Made by a program: the position numbers and the translations under genes
Assembly: GCA_021787935.1 (NCBI GenBank)
Contig: JAJYLC010000017.1
Span: forward strand, 1 to 34,876
Direction of reading: 5' to 3'
Source: Chloroflexota bacterium
GTDB lineage: Bacteria > Chloroflexota > Dehalococcoidia > SZUA-161
DNA length: 34,876 bases
Shown: one piece after another, positions 31,260 through 34,876 of the stretch
How the letters are laid out: each line of letters starts with the position of its first letter
Position numbering within the stretch: position 1 is the first letter of the stretch
The notes under the pieces: model-generated
Databases searched by the model: none
What the model was told of the DNA's origin: nothing
Seen by the model: the letters and a program-made list of their open reading frames with translations, nothing else

Positions 31260-31300
31260 AGGCGGGAAACTCGGTTTCGGCCACAAAATGGAGAGTGTAA

Positions 31301-31320
31301 GGGCACAGCATGCTGTGCCC
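31301..31320. repeat. GGGCACAGC/GCTGTGCCC palindrome, second copy
   Basis: A perfect 20-base palindrome (GGGCACAGCATGCTGTGCCC) with the same core as the element at 1928-1955. It sits 41 bases after the purF stop, first of three repeats in the purF-purM gap. Confidence 0.8.
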
Positions 31321-31333
31321 GATTGATGTAGGA

Positions 31334-31348
31334 GCGAGGCAACCTCGC
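31334..31348. repeat. GCGAGG-CAA-CCTCGC hairpin repeat
   Basis: Six-base perfect arms around CAA, related to the palindrome at 19111-19128. It lies between two other dispersed repeats in the purF-purM gap. Confidence 0.55.
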
Positions 31349-31360
31349 CTGATTCCTGTC

Positions 31361-31420
31361 GTTCGCCCCCAGCCCTTCGGCTTCGCTCAGGCCAGGCCTG
31401 ATGAAGGGCTCTCCACGAAC
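31361..31420. repeat. GTTCGTGG-type intergenic repeat, copy B (inverted)
   Basis: Reverse-complement copy of the element at 28139-28193: it ends GAAGGGCTCTCCACGAAC and contains CCAGGCCTG in its middle. It covers the ATG at 31401 that opens the longest purM frame, which argues that this ATG is not the real start. Confidence 0.65.
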
Positions 31421-31454
31421 GATATTAGAATCGATAGAAGAAAGAAACAAGCTG

Positions 31455-32486
31455 GTGAAACGCAAAACTAAGAAAGCCCCTCAAACCTACGCTGGTTCTG
31501 GCGTGGACATACAGGCTGCGGACAGGGCGAAGGAGCTTATCAAGAAGAAGGTACGCACTACCTTCGGCCCGGAGGTCTTGACGGACATAGGTCTCTTTGC
31601 GGGACTGTTTCAGCTTGCAGACTCTTACAAACAGCCGGTATTGGTCTCCAGCGTTGATGGCGTGGGCACCAAGCTCAAGCTAGCTAGTGCCCTTGATAAA
31701 CACGATACCGTGGGCATTGACCTGGTAAATCACTGTATCAACGATATTTTCACCTGTGGAGCTGAGCCCTTATTCTTCCTCGATTACATAGCTATGGGCA
31801 AGCTCGTCCCCGAACGGGTCGAAATCATAGTCAGCGGCCTGGCTCAGGCCTGTTACGATGCAGATTGCGCTCTTATTGGCGGCGAGACCGCTGAGATGCC
31901 TGGGATGTACGCCCTCGACGACTACGACTTGGCCGGTTTCATCGTGGGGGTTGTGGAGAGGAAGAAGGTCATCAACGGCAGGACAATAAAGGCCGGAGAT
32001 GCCATCCTGGGGCTTCCCTCCACGGGACTTCACACTAATGGCTATTCACTGGTGCGAAGGATTTTCGGCACGGTCCCGGCGAAGCTGGAAACATACTATC
32101 CCGAACTGGGGCGTACTCTGGGAGAGGCGCTCCTCGAGCCGCACCGCTGTTATTATCCGGCACTTAAATCATCGCTGCCTCTGATTAAGGGTATGGCGCA
32201 TATCACTGGCGGCGGTATCCCCGGCAACCTGCCCCGCATCTTCCCCAAAGGGCTGGCAGCAAAAATCGACAAGAGGTCATGGAAAATTCCACCGATCTTC
32301 CCCTTGATTCAAAAGAAAGGCAATGTGGATGATAAGGAAATGTATCGCGTTTTCAATATGGGTGTGGGTATGATGGTGGTCTGCTCTGCGGAAGACGTTA
32401 GCCAGATAATTGCTGCCGTGCCCAAAGCGTGGGTTATAGGCGAAATGGTGAGGATGTATGGGGAGGAGCGGGTCATCATAGCTTAG
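31455..32486 (+). CDS. purM: Phosphoribosylformylglycinamidine cyclo-ligase (AIR synthetase)
   Basis: A protein of 343 residues from GTG 31455 (361 from ATG 31401), converting FGAM to aminoimidazole ribonucleotide with ATP. Signature segments are [64 protein letters not shown] and [14 protein letters not shown], all in PurM order. The longest frame starts at ATG 31401 inside a dispersed repeat (31361-31420) and has no ribosome site. From GTG 31455 the N terminus before YAGSGVDI has the usual short length, with a weak purine-rich stretch (AGAAAGAAA) upstream. The start is therefore a judgement. It follows purF by a repeat-filled gap. Confidence 0.93.
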   Translation: MKRKTKKAPQTYAGSGVDIQAADRAKELIKKKVRTTFGPEVLTDIGLFAGLFQLADSYKQPVLVSSVDGVGTKLKLASALDKHDTVGIDLVNHCINDIFTCGAEPLFFLDYIAMGKLVPERVEIIVSGLAQACYDADCALIGGETAEMPGMYALDDYDLAGFIVGVVERKKVINGRTIKAGDAILGLPSTGLHTNGYSLVRRIFGTVPAKLETYYPELGRTLGEALLEPHRCYYPALKSSLPLIKGMAHITGGGIPGNLPRIFPKGLAAKIDKRSWKIPPIFPLIQKKGNVDDKEMYRVFNMGVGMMVVCSAEDVSQIIAAVPKAWVIGEMVRMYGEERVIIA

Positions 32487-32538
32487 CGTCGCAACTTCTC
32501 AAGAGTAAGCCTTCAAAAAATAGAAAAGGAGTGGTTCT

Positions 32539-34071
32539 TTGCGTGCCATCATAAGTGTTTCCGATAAAAGTGGTGCAGTAGATTTCGCTAAAGGTCTTCA
32601 GAAACTCGGTTTCGAGCTGTTCAGTACCGGCGGCACCAAGAAGGCGCTGGTGGAGGCCGGGGTGAAGGTGCGCAGCGTTAGTGATTTGACCGGCTTCCCT
32701 GAAATTCTTGATGGCCGGGTGAAGACGTTGCATCCGGCGGTGCATGGTGGAATCCTGGCCAAGCGAAATCTTCCTGCTCACCTCGCCGAACTGGATAAAA
32801 ACAAGATAGGGCTTATCGACCTGGTGGCGGTCAATCTCTATCCCTTTAAAGAAACTGTAGCCAGACCGAACGTGAGTCTGGATGAAGCGCTGGAGAACAT
32901 TGACATCGGCGGACCCACCATGATACGGGCTGCGGCCAAGAATTTCCCCCATGTGCTGGTAGTGGTCGATCCCGCGGACTACAAGCCGGTTCTGGAGCAG
33001 CTGGGGCAGGGCGGAATGAAGCCAGAAGAGCGGAAAAAGCTGGCCCAGAAGGCATTTCAGCATGTAGCTGCCTATGATACCGCTATTGCTCAATACCTTC
33101 GCAGCGGTGAAGAAGGCTTTCCCAATGAGCTGACCATCGCCTTAAAGAAGAAATACGACCTGCGCTACGGGGAGAACCCCCATCAAAAGGCTGCATTCTA
33201 TGCTGAGGAAGTAGCTGGTAAAAAAGGGATGGGCATAAGCTCAGCTAAGCAGCTCTGGGGCAAGGAGCTTTCCTTCAACAACATCCTCGATTCGGATGCT
33301 GCCTGGAACGCAGCCAATGACTTTGAAGCCCCCACTGTATCTGTGATAAAGCATACCAACCCCTGCGGGTTAGCTTCTCATAAGGACCTCACCGAGGCTT
33401 ATCGCCGCGCCTATTCAGGGGACACTGCGGCTGCCTTCGGCGGCATAGTCGCTTTGAACAGGCCTGTAGACTTTGCTACTGCGCAGGAGATAAGCAAAAT
33501 ATTCTATGAGGTAATCATTGCGCCCGGTTACGAGGATAAGGCGCTGGAGCTGCTCAAGCAGAGAAAGGACCTGCGTATCCTCGATATGGGGCCCCAGAAT
33601 GCAGGAGCTTTGTCCGGATTCGACTTCCGCCATGTCAGCGGCGGCTTTCTGATGCAGACGCCGGATACTCTGGTTGAGACCACTTCGGGCTGGCGCACGG
33701 TGTCCACGAGAGAACCGACGAAAAAGGAACTGGAGGATCTGCTGTTTGCCTGGAAAGCGGTCAAGCATGTGAAGTCGAACGCCATCGTGCTGGCCAGGGA
33801 CTGTATGATACTGGGTATGGGGGCAGGGCAGCCCAGCAGGGTAGTGAGCGTGGAGATAGCCCTGAAGAAGGCTGGCGAGCGCAGCAAGGGCAGTGTTCTT
33901 GGCTCGGACGCTTTCTTCCCCTTCCCCGACGGCGTGGAGCTTGCTGCCAAGGGCGGCGTGACCGCCATAGTCGAGCCCGGTGGCTCAGTGCGGGACGAAG
34001 AGGCGATAAAGGTAGCAAATCAGTACAAGATGGCGATGATGTTCACCGGCGTACGTCATTTCAAGCATTAG
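32539..34071 (+). CDS. purH: Bifunctional AICAR formyltransferase / IMP cyclohydrolase
   Basis: A 510-residue enzyme carrying out the last two steps to IMP. The cyclohydrolase domain (about 1-190) has ISVSDKSGAVDFA, ELFSTGGTKKAL, GFPEILDGRVKTLHP and NIDIGGPTMIRAAAKN. The transformylase domain has LRYGENPHQKAAFY, VIKHTNPCGLA (with the catalytic Lys-His) and a C-terminal GVRHFKH. It starts at TTG 32539 with AAAGGAG nine bases upstream; there is no ATG in frame near the conserved N terminus. It follows purM by 52 bases. A formyl donor, 10-formyl-THF, links it to the C1 pathway suggested elsewhere in the window. Confidence 0.96.
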   Translation: MRAIISVSDKSGAVDFAKGLQKLGFELFSTGGTKKALVEAGVKVRSVSDLTGFPEILDGRVKTLHPAVHGGILAKRNLPAHLAELDKNKIGLIDLVAVNLYPFKETVARPNVSLDEALENIDIGGPTMIRAAAKNFPHVLVVVDPADYKPVLEQLGQGGMKPEERKKLAQKAFQHVAAYDTAIAQYLRSGEEGFPNELTIALKKKYDLRYGENPHQKAAFYAEEVAGKKGMGISSAKQLWGKELSFNNILDSDAAWNAANDFEAPTVSVIKHTNPCGLASHKDLTEAYRRAYSGDTAAAFGGIVALNRPVDFATAQEISKIFYEVIIAPGYEDKALELLKQRKDLRILDMGPQNAGALSGFDFRHVSGGFLMQTPDTLVETTSGWRTVSTREPTKKELEDLLFAWKAVKHVKSNAIVLARDCMILGMGAGQPSRVVSVEIALKKAGERSKGSVLGSDAFFPFPDGVELAAKGGVTAIVEPGGSVRDEEAIKVANQYKMAMMFTGVRHFKH

Positions 34072-34082
34072 GATTATGGTCT

Positions 34083-34787
34083 ATGAAGACCGTTGACGTG
34101 GTGATACCGGGTTATAACGAGGAGAAAGACCTATCTGCCTGTATAGCCACGTTGTGGGATTTCCTCACTGAGCATCTGCCTTACCAGTGGCAGATTGTAA
34201 TTGCAGATAATGGCTCCACCGACAAGACGCTGGCTGTAGCCCAGGCACTGTCCCTGCAATATCCTCATGTAACATATACCCACCTGGATTTGAAGGGGCG
34301 CGGTCGCGCTCTGAGAAAAGCCTGGCTGGAGAGCAAGGCTGATGCCGTAGCCTACATGGACGTTGATCTGTCCACCAAACTGACGGCTTTCCCTCTATTG
34401 ATTAGAGCACTCGACGAAGGGTATGGCGTTGCCATAGGTTCGCGGCTTATCGGAGGTTCTAAGGTGAACCGGGGCCTGAAACGCGAGATAACCTCACGTA
34501 CTTACAATCTGCTGATAAAGCTAATGTTTTGGCCCAGCTTCCGTGATGCCCAATGCGGCTTCAAGGCGGTGAGGCGCGATGCGGTGCAGGATATCGTCCC
34601 TTTCATCAAGGACCAGGCCTGGTTCTTCGATACCGAGTTATTGCTGCTGGCACAAAAAAAGGGTTACCGCATCAAAGAGGTCCCTGTAGAGTGGGTAGAT
34701 GATGCCGGCACCACTGTGAAAGTCGCTAAGACCGCCTGGGAGGACTTAAAAGGCCTGTTCCGTGTGCGCTTCAAACCGCCATTTTAG
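34083..34787 (+). CDS. Family 2 glycosyltransferase, DPM1-like
   Basis: A 234-residue GT-A-fold enzyme resembling polyprenyl-phosphate sugar transferases. It has VVIPGYNEEKDL (4-15), VIADNGSTDKTL (about 39-50), the metal-binding MDVDLSTKL (about 92-100), GSRLIGGSKV and the acceptor-side segment FRDAQCGFKAVRRDA (about 158-172). No membrane domain follows, as in the catalytic-only DPM1 type. It would move a sugar from a nucleotide donor to a lipid carrier at the inner face of the membrane. It begins 12 bases after purH and may share its transcript, with no obvious functional link to purines. Confidence 0.9.
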   Translation: MKTVDVVIPGYNEEKDLSACIATLWDFLTEHLPYQWQIVIADNGSTDKTLAVAQALSLQYPHVTYTHLDLKGRGRALRKAWLESKADAVAYMDVDLSTKLTAFPLLIRALDEGYGVAIGSRLIGGSKVNRGLKREITSRTYNLLIKLMFWPSFRDAQCGFKAVRRDAVQDIVPFIKDQAWFFDTELLLLAQKKGYRIKEVPVEWVDDAGTTVKVAKTAWEDLKGLFRVRFKPPF

Positions 34788-34876
34788 CTTCTGTTCCTCA
34801 ACTTTTCAGTGAATATAGCAACCATCCGCTTAGCCGATTGCAAAATATGTCTTGTGGGATTATCATTCAGGCAATG
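34784..34876 (-). CDS. Possible C-terminal end of a convergent gene, cut by the window edge
   Basis: On the minus strand one frame is open across the whole edge for 30 codons, ending NPTRHILQSAKRMVAIFTEK and a few more residues before TAA at 34786-34784. The other two frames carry early stops. The composition is helix-like and protein-like. It would overlap the glycosyltransferase stop by four bases, tail to tail. No family can be named from so short a piece. Confidence 0.35.
   Translation of the reverse strand, partial: HCLNDNPTRHILQSAKRMVAIFTEKLRNRS

Overview
This window reads as chromosome of a strictly anaerobic bacterium. It carries corrinoid/tetrahydrofolate methyl transfer, a radical-type 2-hydroxyacyl-CoA dehydratase, radical SAM and Fe-S proteins, and no obvious aerobic respiratory genes. 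The mixture of Wood-Ljungdahl-type chemistry, the lipoprotein style and the palindromic intergenic repeats made me think of an anaerobic Chloroflexota (Dehalococcoidia-like) genome. That placement is inference from gene style only; no rRNA is present.

Layout. 1-4.9 kb: the 5' end of an rRNA pseudouridine synthase, an RNase J-like beta-CASP nuclease, a small hydrophobic protein, an ABC-2 exporter pair and a PaaI-type thioesterase. 4.9-6.6 kb: about 1.8 kb with no intact gene. It is packed with short repeated words (GAAC/GTTC, GACA/TGTC, TAGCTTCGAA), palindromes and the decapitated start of a flavin reductase gene. 6.6-14.9 kb: one long minus-strand operon, read right to left: corrinoid protein, URO-D-type methyltransferase, CobW-like GTPase, a 126-residue orphan, a MetH-activation-domain protein, a HyuA-like ASKHA protein whose only sensible start codon is ATT, a RACo-type corrinoid reactivator with a 2Fe-2S domain, and a methyl-THF methyltransferase. 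Together these would take a methyl group from an unknown donor onto cobalamin and pass it to tetrahydrofolate, with reductive repair of the cobalt.

15.0-16.2 kb: a possible regulator of that operon, with a tyrosine-integrase Arm-type DNA-binding domain fused to PAS and LuxR-type HTH domains. A 17-base motif occurs twice in inverted orientation just upstream. 16.6-18.8 kb: a surface lipoprotein with a Pro-Thr stalk, TolB/PD40-type propeller and FN3-like repeats. 19.8-23.1 kb: two 2-hydroxyacyl-CoA dehydratase subunits and their ATP-dependent activase. 23.4-27.3 kb: a compact cluster of poorly understood function (96-residue protein, zinc-ribbon protein, Tes/TrsS-like radical SAM enzyme, PaaK-like CoA ligase, and a convergent C_GCAxxG_C_C protein). 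27.6-28.0 kb: the broken tail of a serine recombinase running into tRNA-Ala(CGC), the scar of an old integration. 28.2-29.6 kb: minimal zincin, phosphodiesterase and PPOX-fold flavoprotein. 29.8-34.8 kb: purF-purM-purH and a GT2 glycosyltransferase, with a cluster of dispersed palindromic repeats between purF and purM.

The best candidates for undescribed biology are the Arm-PAS-LuxR regulator with its paired motif, the methyltransferase operon with its orphan and second ASKHA protein, the 23.4-27.3 kb radical SAM/CoA ligase cluster, and the word-repeat region at 5.0-5.9 kb.
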